A stretch of 64,000 nt of DNA, taken from the NCBI RefSeq assembly GCF_022229005.1, contig NZ_JAKKFD010000035.1, forward strand, positions 1-64,000, given 5' to 3'. Each line of letters starts with the position of its first letter. Positions within the stretch are counted from its first letter, which is position 1. Positions 32,506-41,129 of this stretch are shown in pieces. The notes below the pieces were generated by a model. The model worked only from the letters and a program-made list of their open reading frames with translations, had not been told where the DNA came from and searched no databases. Both the position numbers and the translations under genes were made by a program. This DNA is from Micromonospora trifolii. GTDB taxonomy: Bacteria; Actinomycetota; Actinomycetes; Mycobacteriales; Micromonosporaceae.

Positions 32506-32651
32506 ACCGGCGCCGGGAGGGCGCCGCCTGGTGGAGGCCGGGACCGAGCCTACCGGTGCCGATGGGGCCGCTGCAGCCAATGTGACGGACGGTGCGTGCG
32601 TCACCACGGAAAATTACCGCGCAAGCCGAGGAATGCTCTGAAAAGCCCCGG

Positions 32652-33569
32652 TCACCATTCGATGGAGCCACACGCTCCGGAGGCGGCGCCGGGCTCGATC
32701 TGCAACGTCGCGTGCTCGATGCGGAAGTCGTCGTGCAGGGCCGTACGCGCCGCGGTGAGCACCGCGCCGACCTCCGCGCCGGGTGCCATTGTCAGGTGGG
32801 CGGAGGCCACCTCCATGCCCGAGGTGAGCGTCCAGACGTGCAGGTCGTGCACCTCGACGACGCCGGGGACGGCGGCCAGCCGGTCGTGCACGGCGGTCAC
32901 CTGGAGGTGCTCCGGGGCGGCCTGCACCAGGATGCGGATGGCGGCGCGGGCCAGCCGCCAGGTGCGCGGCAGGATGAACACGCCGATGGCGACCGCTACC
33001 AGGGGATCGGCCCACCACCAGTCGGTGACGGTGATGAGCAGTGCCGCGCCGATGACGCCGAGCGAGCCGAGCAGGTCACCGAGCACCTCCAGGTAGGCGC
33101 CCTGGAGGTTGATGCTCTCGCGGGCCCCGGCGCGCAGCAGCGCGAAGGCGGCGATGTTCGCGAGCAGGCCGAGCACTGCCACCGCGAGCATCGGGCCGGC
33201 GATGACCTGATGGGGGTCGCCGAAGCGGCGGATCGCCTCGATCACCACGTAGATGGCGACGCCGGAGAGCAGGACGGCGTTGGCCAGCGCGGCGAGCACC
33301 TCGAGTCGGTAGAGCCCGAAGGTGCGCTGCGGGTCGCCGGTGGCCCGCCGGGTCGCCGTGATGGCGGCGAGGGCCATCCCGATGCCGAGCACGTCGGTGA
33401 ACATGTGCCCGGCGTCGGAGAGCAGGGCGAGCGAGCCGGTGTGCAGGGCGACCACCGCCTCGACCACCATCAGGGTGGCGAGCAGCCCGAATGCCGCCCA
33501 GAGTCGACCTCGGTGCTGGTGCGCGGCATTGGCGACGGACCCATGGTGGTGGTCATGACCTGCGCCCAC
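32652..33569 (-). CDS. Cation diffusion facilitator (Zn/Co/Cd efflux)
   Basis: About 305 aa of the CDF/ZnT family (CzcD-like). A His-rich start (GHDHHHG) is followed by six transmembrane helices. Paired metal-site motifs HMFTD (TM2, in LLSDAGHMFTDV) and YLEVLGDLLGS (TM5) mark the transport site. A C-terminal cytoplasmic domain (about 210-300) with HDLHVWTL holds regulatory metal sites. GTG 33569 lies about 8 nt after GGAAGG; GTG 33578 is an alternative. A SmtB/ArsR-like inverted repeat overlaps its promoter (33612-33633), suggesting metal-responsive expression. Confidence 0.92.
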   Translation of the reverse strand: MGAGHDHHHGSVANAAHQHRGRLWAAFGLLATLMVVEAVVALHTGSLALLSDAGHMFTDVLGIGMALAAITATRRATGDPQRTFGLYRLEVLAALANAVLLSGVAIYVVIEAIRRFGDPHQVIAGPMLAVAVLGLLANIAAFALLRAGARESINLQGAYLEVLGDLLGSLGVIGAALLITVTDWWWADPLVAVAIGVFILPRTWRLARAAIRILVQAAPEHLQVTAVHDRLAAVPGVVEVHDLHVWTLTSGMEVASAHLTMAPGAEVGAVLTAARTALHDDFRIEHATLQIEPGAASGACGSIEW

Positions 33570-33611
33570 GAGAACCACCTTCCGCCGCTGGTCGGGACCC
33601 GGTCAAATATA

Positions 33612-33633
33612 TGTTCACATCGCAATGTGTGCA
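33612..33633 (-). promoter_or_regulatory. Candidate ArsR/SmtB-type metal-responsive operator
   Basis: TGTTCACAT (33612-33620), CGCA, then ATGTGTGCA (33625-33633). These are 9-bp imperfect arms with two mismatches in an A/T-rich island 43 bp before the CDF start, overlapping a TATATT element. The size and location fit a zinc/cobalt sensor of the ArsR/SmtB family; no such gene is in the window. Confidence 0.5.
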
Positions 33634-33675
33634 AGTGTACGGGCAGCGCCTCCCGCCGGCGGCAGTCCGCACACG

Positions 33676-35793
33676 TCAGCCGATCGGGTCGATGGTGGTG
33701 AGCCGCTGGGTGGCCCGGGAGAGCGCCACGTACAGGGTGCGCACCCCGGCACCCGGATCCGCCCGGATCTCGCTCGGAGCGACCAGCACCACCCCGTCGT
33801 ACTCCATGCCCTTGGCCTCCAGGCTGGTCACCACCTGCAACCTCGGCGCGCCGAGCGCGCCGAGCCAACCGGCGACCTCGTCCCGGCGGGGGACCGGCGT
33901 GATCACCCCGACCGTGCCCTCCACCTCGGCCAGCAGGCCGGCGGCGGCCTCCACCGTCGCGGTCTCCAACCCCGTCGCGGGCACCACCAGCTCGACCGGC
34001 TCGACGCCGGTGGAGCGCACGGCGGTCGGCAGCGGCAGGTCCGGATAGAGCCGGCGGATCTCCGCCGCCGCCACCGCGAAGATCTCCGACGAGTTGCGGT
34101 AGTTGGTGGTCAGCGTGAAGTCGTGTCGCTTGCGCCGGCCCAGCGCCTGGTCGCGGGCTCGGTCCAGCTCCTCCGGATCGCCGGTCCACGCGGTCTGCGC
34201 GGGGTCGCCCACCACCGTCCAGGAGGCCAGCCGGCCGCGTCGACCGATCATCCGCCACTGCATCGGCGAGACGTCCTGCGCCTCGTCCACCACCACGTGC
34301 GCGTACTCGCGGTAGTCCTCCGGACGCTCCCGGGCCGCCGCGCGGGCCGCCCGCTGCCGTTCACCGAGGGTGCTCAGCTCGCGGACGCCGCCGGCGAGCT
34401 GGAAAGGATCCCGTCGCGCGCGGGCCGGCTGCGCGGGCTTACCGAGCAGCGCGTCCAACTCGTCCAGCAGCGCCACGTCGGCGATGGTCAGCCCGGCCGA
34501 GTCCAGGTTCCGGTACGCGGCGTTGAGCAGCCGGATCTCCGCCGAGGAGAGGATCCCCCCGGCGTACCGGCGCAGTCGGTCCGGCTGCGCCAGCCAGCCG
34601 AGCACGTGCCGGGGGTGCAGCCGAGGCCACCAGGCCTTGAGGAACTCCCGGAACTCCGCCCGCTCGGCGATCTCCGCCTCGAAGGCCGGTTGCTCCGGCA
34701 GCCGACCGCTGCTCAGCTCACGGGCCTGCGCCCAGAGCGCGGCGAACACCCCGTCGAAACCGGCCCGGCGCACCTCGTTGCGTCGTGCGCCGCGTTGCAG
34801 CGCGCGGTCCCGGATCCGGTCCAGCGCGGCCCGGTCCAGCCGCAGCAGCGTGCCGCGGTAAAGCAGCCGCAGCTCACCCGGGCCGCCCGGCACCGCGTCG
34901 CGGGCCGCCCGCTCCAGCACCCGGCGCATCCGCAGCGAGCCCTTCACCGCCGCCACCTCGGGCGGGTCGGGGCGGGTGGCGGTCATCCCCGGAAAGAGGG
35001 TGCCCAGCGAGTGCAGGGTCGCGGTGTCCTCACCGAGCGACGGCAGCACGGAGCCGATGTACTCGACGAAGACCGACGACGGGCCGACCACCAGGATGCC
35101 GCCGCCGGCGTAGCGGCTGCGGTCGGAATACAGCAGGAACGCGGCCCGGTGCAGGGCGACAGCGGTCTTGCCGGTGCCGGGGCCGCCCGCGACGATCGTC
35201 ACCCCGGAGCCGGGCGAGCGGATCGCCTCGTCCTGCTCCCGCTGGATGGTCGCCACGATGTCGCGCATGCCCCGGCCGGTGGCCTTGGACAGGGTGGCCA
35301 GCAATGCCCCGTCACCGACGACGGTCATGCCCTCCGGGGCCGCCGTCGGGTCGAGCAGGTCGTCCTCGATCCGGGTGACCCGCTCGGCGCGGGACTGGAT
35401 GGTGCGCCGCCGCACCACGTCCAGCGGCTGCGCCGGCGTGGCCTGGTAGAAGGCGGCGGCGGCCGGCGCGCGCCAGTCGACGACAAGCGTGACGGCGTCC
35501 TCGTCGCGGATCCCCAGTCGCCCGACGTGCAGCACCTGACGGTCGCGCAGGTCCAGCCGGCCGAAGACCAGCCCCTCGTGCTCGGCGTCCAGGGTGTGCC
35601 GTCGCTGCGCCGCGTGGAAGACCATCGCGTCGCGCTCGACCAGGGCCCCGTGCGTGCCCACCCGGGCCATTCGGTAACCGTCCCGCTCGGCGCGGACGGC
35701 CGACTGCCGCAGTTCGGCCAGTCGGGCGTACACCCGGTCGAGGTGTCGTTGCTCGACGGCGATCTCCTGCTCCAGGCCGGTCTGGTCGGTCAA
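33676..35793 (-). CDS. helR: HelD/HelR-type RNA polymerase-recycling ATPase (UvrD-like)
   Basis: 705 aa. The N-terminal 25-75 region forms a coiled arm (LEQEIAVEQRHLDRVYARL). The superfamily 1 motor then shows Walker A GGPGTGKTAVAL (about 203), Walker B DEAQDVSPMQW (about residue 500), TNYRNS and the C-terminal YVALSRATQRL. This arrangement is that of HelD/HelR, which binds RNA polymerase and dislodges it from DNA; the actinobacterial HelR type protects against rifamycins. Start TTG 35793 is set by AAGGAG 6 nt upstream, since no ATG or GTG is suitable. I looked for a rifamycin-associated element upstream and could not recognise one. Confidence 0.87.
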   Translation of the reverse strand: MTDQTGLEQEIAVEQRHLDRVYARLAELRQSAVRAERDGYRMARVGTHGALVERDAMVFHAAQRRHTLDAEHEGLVFGRLDLRDRQVLHVGRLGIRDEDAVTLVVDWRAPAAAAFYQATPAQPLDVVRRRTIQSRAERVTRIEDDLLDPTAAPEGMTVVGDGALLATLSKATGRGMRDIVATIQREQDEAIRSPGSGVTIVAGGPGTGKTAVALHRAAFLLYSDRSRYAGGGILVVGPSSVFVEYIGSVLPSLGEDTATLHSLGTLFPGMTATRPDPPEVAAVKGSLRMRRVLERAARDAVPGGPGELRLLYRGTLLRLDRAALDRIRDRALQRGARRNEVRRAGFDGVFAALWAQARELSSGRLPEQPAFEAEIAERAEFREFLKAWWPRLHPRHVLGWLAQPDRLRRYAGGILSSAEIRLLNAAYRNLDSAGLTIADVALLDELDALLGKPAQPARARRDPFQLAGGVRELSTLGERQRAARAAARERPEDYREYAHVVVDEAQDVSPMQWRMIGRRGRLASWTVVGDPAQTAWTGDPEELDRARDQALGRRKRHDFTLTTNYRNSSEIFAVAAAEIRRLYPDLPLPTAVRSTGVEPVELVVPATGLETATVEAAAGLLAEVEGTVGVITPVPRRDEVAGWLGALGAPRLQVVTSLEAKGMEYDGVVLVAPSEIRADPGAGVRTLYVALSRATQRLTTIDPIG

Positions 35794-35900
35794 CGCACGC
35801 TCCTTCAGAGGTCGCCGGCAGGCGGCGGGAACCGCGCGGGCCAACCGAGAAGAGTACGGCCCTGGGCCCGACCCGCCGCGCCCGAGGTGCGCGAACGTAC

Positions 35901-36848
35901 TCAGGCACCTGCCTCGGCGGGAGTAGCGCCACTGTGGGCCGGTGGCGATTCGGCGAGCACCCGCCGCAGCACGCCGGTGAGCGCGGCGTTCACCTCCTCC
36001 GGCCGTTCCATCATCAGCATGTGCCCGGCACCTGGACAGACGGTCAGCTCGGTGGCCGGCAGGGCGGCCGCGATCGACTCGGCGCACGGCGGCGGGGTCA
36101 ACCGGTCCCGGTCGCCGACCAGGGCGGCGGCCGGCAGGTGGGCCAACGCGGCGAGGGTGTCCAGTCGGTGCTGGGTGCCGATGGAGGCGCGGAACCCGCC
36201 GATCGAGCGCAGCGAGGCCCGAGCCACCGCCGACGTCACCAGGCGGATGTCGGCCGGTTCGCAGCGGTCACCGAAGAGCATCCACCGGATGCTCGGTTGC
36301 AGCGCGTTCAGCAGTGCCCGGGGCGGGCGCCACGAGCCACACCGGGCCAGCACGCCGGCGCCGGTCGTCTCGGCCAACCGGATCAACCGGGCGATCCGCG
36401 GCGAAAGCCCGTAGACGGTGTGCGTGTGCCCCTCGGCGGTGGTCGAGACGAAGACCAGGCCCGCGGTGCGGGCGGCGAAGTGCGCGGGGTGGCGGTGGGC
36501 GTACTCCATGATCGTCATGCCGCCCATCGAGTGCCCGACCAGCACCACCGGGCCGGTCGGCGCGACCGCGTCGATCACCGCGGCCAGGTCGTCACCCAAC
36601 TGGGCCACTGTGGCAGTGGGCAGCGCCATGCAGCTGGACCGGCCGTGCCCCCGCGCGTCGTAGGCGACCACCCGTACCGCGCCGCCGAACTGTGGTGCGG
36701 CGAGCGCGTCGACCTGCCGGTGCCAGGCGCGCCCGTCCAGCGTCCAGCCGTGCAGCAGGATGGCGGTGACCTGGGCGTCCGTCGGACCCGTCGCCTCGAC
36801 GTTGAGCCGTACACCGTCCGGCAGACCGACCTCGAACCGCTCCGGCAT
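35901..36848 (-). CDS. Alpha/beta hydrolase
   Basis: 315 aa. AILLHGWTLDGRAW holds the oxyanion loop, GHSMGGMTIM the nucleophile elbow serine, LVGDRDRLTPP the acid, and PGAGHMLMMERPEEV the catalytic His, a full triad. The sequence YDARGHGRS is typical of the haloperoxidase/esterase group. ATG 36848 follows GGGGAGG by 5 nt; the in-frame upstream extension is rejected for that reason. Substrate unknown. It is divergent from the carbonic anhydrase gene. Confidence 0.85.
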   Translation of the reverse strand: MPERFEVGLPDGVRLNVEATGPTDAQVTAILLHGWTLDGRAWHRQVDALAAPQFGGAVRVVAYDARGHGRSSCMALPTATVAQLGDDLAAVIDAVAPTGPVVLVGHSMGGMTIMEYAHRHPAHFAARTAGLVFVSTTAEGHTHTVYGLSPRIARLIRLAETTGAGVLARCGSWRPPRALLNALQPSIRWMLFGDRCEPADIRLVTSAVARASLRSIGGFRASIGTQHRLDTLAALAHLPAAALVGDRDRLTPPPCAESIAAALPATELTVCPGAGHMLMMERPEEVNAALTGVLRRVLAESPPAHSGATPAEAGA

Positions 36849-36996
36849 CGCCACCTCCCCAGGGCCGCCCAGTACCACCAGCACCGGGATACCCGGCGGT
36901 AACACCGGCTACCCGCCATGACACCACGCCAATCGCGCCGTGGCGAACATTCCCGACCTCGCCCGTGCCGGACGACGGCGGGCCAAGCTGAACGGC

Positions 36997-37641
36997 ATGG
37001 GGTCGTCGGGAGCGCCCATGGGCGCGACGTCGGGGCAGGGGCGGCAGGCCGGCGGTACGCCCCGCGCCGCGCTGGCCGATCTGCTCGCCGGCAATCGGCG
37101 GTTCGTCAGCGGCCAGCCGGTGCACGGACACGACGTCACGGCCGCCGCCGCGGCCTCCGGCGACCAGCAGCCGTACGCAGTGGTGCTGGGCTGCATCGAC
37201 TCCCGGGTGCCGCTGGAGGCGATCTTCGACCAGACCTTCGGCGCGATCTGCGTGATCCGTACCGGGGGGCACGTGCTCGATCGCGCGGTCTGCGGCTCGA
37301 TCGAGTACGTGGTCGGCCAGCTCGGCGTACCGCTGGTGATGGTCCTCGGCCACGAGCGGTGCGGCGCGGTGCAGGCCACTGTGGAGGCGCTGCGCACCGG
37401 GCAGCGTCCCGGCGGGTCGCTGGCGCACCTGGTGGACGAGATCGCCCCGGCGGTGACCGAGGCGGGGCTCGACGACCCGGCGGTGCAGCCGCTGGCGATC
37501 CGCCGGCACGTCCGACGCACGGTGCGCACCCTGCGCGAGGACGATCTGCTGGCCGGGCCGGTGGCTGCCGGCAAGGTGGCAGTGGTCGGCGGCCTCTACG
37601 ACCTGGCCACCGGCGAGGTCGCCCTTCTCGATCCGGGCTGA
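36997..37641 (+). CDS. Beta-carbonic anhydrase
   Basis: 214 aa. The zinc ligands of the beta class are present: Cys in VLGCIDSRVP and the H-x2-C pair in GHERCGAVQ. Asp and Arg of the CxDSR motif are present too. It interconverts CO2 and bicarbonate, and bicarbonate supply could serve the acyl-CoA carboxylases that feed fatty-acid synthesis. Start is uncertain: GTG 36940 would add 19 residues, but ATG 36997 is preferred because a CAAGCT hexamer ends 7 nt upstream (leaderless geometry) and the extra residues look non-conserved. Confidence 0.9.
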   Translation: MGSSGAPMGATSGQGRQAGGTPRAALADLLAGNRRFVSGQPVHGHDVTAAAAASGDQQPYAVVLGCIDSRVPLEAIFDQTFGAICVIRTGGHVLDRAVCGSIEYVVGQLGVPLVMVLGHERCGAVQATVEALRTGQRPGGSLAHLVDEIAPAVTEAGLDDPAVQPLAIRRHVRRTVRTLREDDLLAGPVAAGKVAVVGGLYDLATGEVALLDPG

Positions 37642-37660
37642 ACCGCCCCCGGACGCGCCA

Positions 37661-37692
37661 AACCGCCCGCCGGGGAGCCCCGGCGGGCGGTT
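37661..37692. terminator. Bidirectional terminator hairpin
   Basis: Perfect 15-bp arms aaccgcccgccgggg (37661-37675) and ccccggcgggcggtt (37678-37692) with a 2-nt loop. It lies between the convergent stops of the carbonic anhydrase and a 109-aa protein gene. Confidence 0.85.
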
Positions 37693-37715
37693 CAGTTGGT
37701 GCGGTGGGGGAGGGC

Positions 37716-38045
37716 TCAGCCCTCGAAGACGCCGGCCGCGACCAGGCGCTTCTCGGTGGCCTCCCAGCCGTCACCCGGGTGGGTGGCAGCCAGGTTGTTG
37801 ATCTCCGCCCGGATCTTGGCGGCGTGGCCGGCGGCGGCCAGCACGCGGATCTCCTCGACGAAGGCGTCGGAGTCCGTGCGCAGGTGCGCGGTCTTGCCGT
37901 TGGTCAGGTTCCGCACGTAGGCGTGCTTGCCGCCGTTGAGCGGGATGAGGTACTTGAACTCGCCCAGCACGCTGAGGGCGCCACCCTGGCCAGCCTGGCC
38001 GGCCCGGACGGACGCGCGCGCGGTCTTAGAGGTGTTGCTCGCCAC
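37716..38045 (-). CDS. Conserved small protein of unknown function
   Basis: 109 aa, soluble. A Ser/Thr/Ala/Gly-rich basic N-terminal tail (about 1-25) precedes a compact domain: SVLGEFKYLIPLNGGKHAYV, NLTNGKTAHLRTDSDAFVEEI and a helical end (AAKIRAEINNLAATHPGDGW). I do not recognise the family. GTG 38045 has AAGGAG 7 nt upstream, indicating genuine, efficient translation. It is divergent from the DUF3145 gene across a 308-bp spacer. Confidence 0.65.
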   Translation of the reverse strand: MASNTSKTARASVRAGQAGQGGALSVLGEFKYLIPLNGGKHAYVRNLTNGKTAHLRTDSDAFVEEIRVLAAAGHAAKIRAEINNLAATHPGDGWEATEKRLVAAGVFEG

Positions 38046-38353
38046 GGAGGTACTCCTTGCAAGACGTACGGGAGGACTGGACGTCCGGGGGCTGTGTGCG
38101 GGTCCTACGTGACTCGACCCGCGAAGGTGTAACGCGGCATAAGCCGCCGGTGGAACTGTACAGGACCACGACATCATGCTGGTCGTCGCGGTGTCCTGAG
38201 AGGCAACGGGGACCACCCGTCCGGCTATTCCACCCGGCGTTTTTTCCGATTCCCTGGCGCACCACGCGTCACAGGAGTCATCATGTGTTGCAGCAGCCAC
38301 CTGGGTGGACGAGGTCGTAGGGGAAGACGCACCTCGCTCTCCGGGAGGTCACC
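38046..38353. other. 308-bp spacer between the 109-aa gene and DUF3145
   Basis: No gene of normal codon use. It contains an unusual T6 run (about 38239-38244) and imperfect inverted repeats around 38158-38205. At 38283 an ATG preceded by AGGAG opens a 50-codon frame beginning Met-Cys-Cys-Ser-Ser-His that overlaps the DUF3145 start out of frame, a possible leader peptide. Confidence 0.4.
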
Positions 38354-38845
38354 GTGCCAACGCGTGGCGTCGTATACGTCCACTCGACCCCGCTCGCCGT
38401 GTGCTCGCACGTCGAGTGGGCGATCGCGCGCGTCCTAGCCGCGCCGGTCAACCTGCAGTGGACGGCTCAGCCCGTCGACCCCGGCGCACGCCGGGCCGAG
38501 TGCGGGTGGACCGGTCGTCCGGGGACGGGCGCCGAGCTGGCTGCTGCCCTACGGCAGTGGCCCATGATCCGTTTCGAGGTCACCGAGGAGCCGAGTCCCG
38601 GCGCCGACGGTGAGCGCTTCATGTACGTGCCAGCCCGTGGCCTGTTCCGGGCAACTGTCGGCGTGGCCGGCGACATCCAGCTCGGCGAGGACCGCCTTCG
38701 GGCGCTGATGGCGGCCTCCCGGGCCCCCGAGGCGCTGGCGCACGCCCTGGACAAGGCGCTCGGCACCGCGTGGGACGCTGACCTGGAGCCCTACCGGTAC
38801 GCCGGCGACGGCGCCCCGGTGACCTTGCTCACTCGGGTCGGCTGA
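38354..38845 (+). CDS. DUF3145 family protein
   Basis: 163 aa, soluble. The opening TRGVVYVHSTPLAVCSHVEWA is the hallmark of DUF3145, an actinobacterial family of unknown role. In streptomycetes a DUF3145 gene lies beside fabF, and here the fab cluster begins about 2.3 kb away, so the linkage is conserved with a two-gene insertion. GTG 38354 lies 6 nt after GGGAGG. Confidence 0.9.
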   Translation: MPTRGVVYVHSTPLAVCSHVEWAIARVLAAPVNLQWTAQPVDPGARRAECGWTGRPGTGAELAAALRQWPMIRFEVTEEPSPGADGERFMYVPARGLFRATVGVAGDIQLGEDRLRALMAASRAPEALAHALDKALGTAWDADLEPYRYAGDGAPVTLLTRVG

Positions 38846-38932
38846 GCCGGCCGGTGGGCCGCTGGCCGTACGCCGTCGCGCCAGTGACGACCGGTAAGGT
38901 CAAGTTGCCCCGATAAGGGAGAAGCTGGTGGG

Positions 38933-40666
38933 ATGGGCGGCGTGTCGAATCGCCCGTGGCGCGCCAGTGTCGCTGTCGCCGCCCTGACCGCCCTGCTCGT
39001 CTCCGGCTGCTCAGGTGACCCGGAGCGCCCCACGCCGACGCCCAGCCCGGTCGGCACGTCCGCGGGCCCGAGCGTCCCGGCCGCGCCGCCGGCCAGCGAC
39101 CCCGCCAGCCGCGCTGCCGCGCTGGTGGCGACGCTGTCCGACGAAGACCTGGTCGGCCAGGTGCTGATGCCGTACGCCTACGGCGACTCGGCGACGAAGG
39201 TCTCCGCCGGCTCGGCGGCCGGTAACCAGGCCCTCGCCGGCGTCGACACCCCCGCCGACATGATCGCCAAGTACCGACTGGGCGGCCTGATCCTGGTCGG
39301 CTTCAGCGCCGACGACCCGACCAAGGGCAACCAGGAGACCACGAACGTCGACAACCCCAAGCAGGTGCACGAGCTCACCACCGGGCTGCGTACCGCCGCC
39401 GGTCGGCTCGCCGCCGGGTCCGCGCCGCTGCTGATCGGCACCGACCAGGAGTACGGCGTCGTCACCCGCGTGACCGACGGGGTCACAGTGCTGCCCAGCG
39501 CCCTCGCTGCCGGCGCGGCCGGTGACCCGAAGCTCACCGAGGCCGCCTGGCGGGCCGCCGGCACCGAGTTGGCGGCGATGGGCATCAACATCGACTTCGC
39601 CCCGGTGGCCGACGTGCTGGCCACCCGCAGCACGGTGATCGGCTCCCGGTCGTACGGCGCCGACCCGAAGCAGGCCGCAGCGCAGGTGGGCGGCGCGGTC
39701 CGTGGCCTCCAGGCGGTCGGGGTCGCGGCCACCCTGAAGCACTTCCCCGGGCACGGCCACAGCGCCGACGACTCCCACCAGGACCTTCCGGTGCTCACCC
39801 AGTCCGCCGCGGCGTTGCAGAGCGGCGCGTGGCCGCCGTTCACCGCCGGGATCGACGCGGGCGCGATGGCGGTGATGTCCGGTCACCTGGACGCGCGCGC
39901 GATCGACCCGGGTACCCCGGCGACGTTCTCGCACAAGCTGCTCACCGACGTGCTGCGCGGCCAACTCGGCTTCAAGGGCGTGGTGATCACCGACGGGATG
40001 AACATGCCGCCCGCGAAGCGCTGGGCTCCCGGCGAGGCGGCGGTCCGGGCGCTCAACGCCGGCAACGACCTCATCCTGATGACCCCGAACGTCGGTCAGG
40101 CGTACGACGGACTGCTCGCCGCGCTGCGCGGCGGATCGCTGCCCCGGACCCGGCTGGTCGAGGCGGTCACCCGGGTGCTGACCATGAAGTTCCGGCTCGC
40201 GGAGCAGCCGGCGGCGCAGATGTCCACGCTCAACACCCCGGCGCACCGGGCGGCGGCCGACGCGCTGGCCGCCGCCGCGGTCACAGTGCTGCGGGGCGCC
40301 TGCGGCCCAGCGGTACGCGGGCCGGTCACCGTCACCACGTCGGGCGGTCGGGACGGCACCCGGGCCACGCTCACCGCCGCGCTGACCGCCGCCGGGGTGC
40401 AGGTGAAGCCCAGCGGCGGCACGATAGTGCACCTGGTGGGCTACGGCGACGGTGCCAAGGACCTGAGCCCCGACGCGGCGGTCACCGTCGCCATGGACAC
40501 CCCGTACGTGCTGGCCGACGCGAAGTCGCCGACGCTGCTGGCGACGTACTCCTCCAGCCGGGCGTCGATGACCGCCCTGGCCGCGGTGATCGCCGGCAAG
40601 GCCCGGCCGGGCGGCCGGTCCCCGGTGGCCGTTCCCGGACTGCCCGCGACGACCTGCCGCACCTGA
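38933..40666 (+). CDS. GH3 family lipoprotein (NagZ-like beta-N-acetylhexosaminidase)
   Basis: 577 aa. A signal peptide with lipobox LLVSGC (Cys26) anchors it outside the membrane. The GH3 barrel follows with the substrate motif GTDQEYG, the KHFPGHGHSADDSH loop that supplies the His/Asp acid pair in NagZ-type enzymes, and the nucleophile Asp354 in VVITDGMNM. A C-terminal alpha/beta domain (about 440-577) is present, as in the two-domain types. It probably removes terminal N-acetylglucosamine from cell-wall or chitin fragments. The GGGAGA upstream of ATG 38933 is an acceptable ribosome-binding site. Confidence 0.9.
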   Translation: MGGVSNRPWRASVAVAALTALLVSGCSGDPERPTPTPSPVGTSAGPSVPAAPPASDPASRAAALVATLSDEDLVGQVLMPYAYGDSATKVSAGSAAGNQALAGVDTPADMIAKYRLGGLILVGFSADDPTKGNQETTNVDNPKQVHELTTGLRTAAGRLAAGSAPLLIGTDQEYGVVTRVTDGVTVLPSALAAGAAGDPKLTEAAWRAAGTELAAMGINIDFAPVADVLATRSTVIGSRSYGADPKQAAAQVGGAVRGLQAVGVAATLKHFPGHGHSADDSHQDLPVLTQSAAALQSGAWPPFTAGIDAGAMAVMSGHLDARAIDPGTPATFSHKLLTDVLRGQLGFKGVVITDGMNMPPAKRWAPGEAAVRALNAGNDLILMTPNVGQAYDGLLAALRGGSLPRTRLVEAVTRVLTMKFRLAEQPAAQMSTLNTPAHRAAADALAAAAVTVLRGACGPAVRGPVTVTTSGGRDGTRATLTAALTAAGVQVKPSGGTIVHLVGYGDGAKDLSPDAAVTVAMDTPYVLADAKSPTLLATYSSSRASMTALAAVIAGKARPGGRSPVAVPGLPATTCRT

Positions 40667-40860
40667 CCGGTCGGCGCGGACGGTTCAGCGCGCCCGCCTC
40701 ACTCGCCCGGCCCGCGGGTCGGTGGCGACCCAGGTCATTCCGGTGGCGCCGAAGTCGCTGGCGCGGAGGTCGCGGAACCCTCGACGTCAATCGGGATCGT
40801 GTGCCCGCGCGGCGTTAATCGGGTCGCCGCCACCCCGGTCGGTCTGACAGCCTCACCCCC

Positions 40861-41079
40861 ATGGGAGCGGCAGCAGGATTTCAGCACACGCAACGGGCGG
40901 ACGGCACTGTGGTGATCACCCACCACGGCCGGGTCGCCGGCACGCTGCGCGGCGCTCGGGCCGCGGAGTTCCTGGCCGAGGTCGACGACGACCCGCAGTT
41001 GGTGATGGCCCGCTGGACGGGCAACTACCGCCACGGCAACGAGCGCACCGCGAAACAGCACCCCCGCAACCGAGGCTGA
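40861..41079 (+). CDS. Small conserved actinobacterial protein
   Basis: 72 aa. TVVITHHGRVAGTLRG ... AAEFLAEV ... DPQLVMARWTGNYRHGNER matches a short hypothetical family common in streptomycetes and micromonosporas. The conserved ITHHGR and TGNY(K/R)xGNER stretches suggest nucleic-acid or ribosome contact, but this is speculation. It lies upstream of the convergent fab cluster and is followed by a strong terminator. No clear Shine-Dalgarno precedes ATG 40861. Confidence 0.72.
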   Translation: MGAAAGFQHTQRADGTVVITHHGRVAGTLRGARAAEFLAEVDDDPQLVMARWTGNYRHGNERTAKQHPRNRG

Positions 41080-41083
41080 ACGA

Positions 41084-41122
41084 CGCAAGGGCCCCTCCTC
41101 GACGAGAGGAGGGGCCCTTGCG
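41084..41122. terminator. Bidirectional terminator hairpin
   Basis: Perfect 17-bp arms cgcaagggcccctcctc (41084-41100) and its complement (41106-41122) with a 5-nt loop. It lies between the 72-aa gene and the convergent fabF stop. Confidence 0.88.
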
Positions 41123-41129
41123 GAGGATC

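Noticed and set aside
35794..35900. Rifamycin-associated element upstream of helR
   Set aside because: I searched by eye for a G/C-rich inverted repeat of the expected kind and found none that I could defend.
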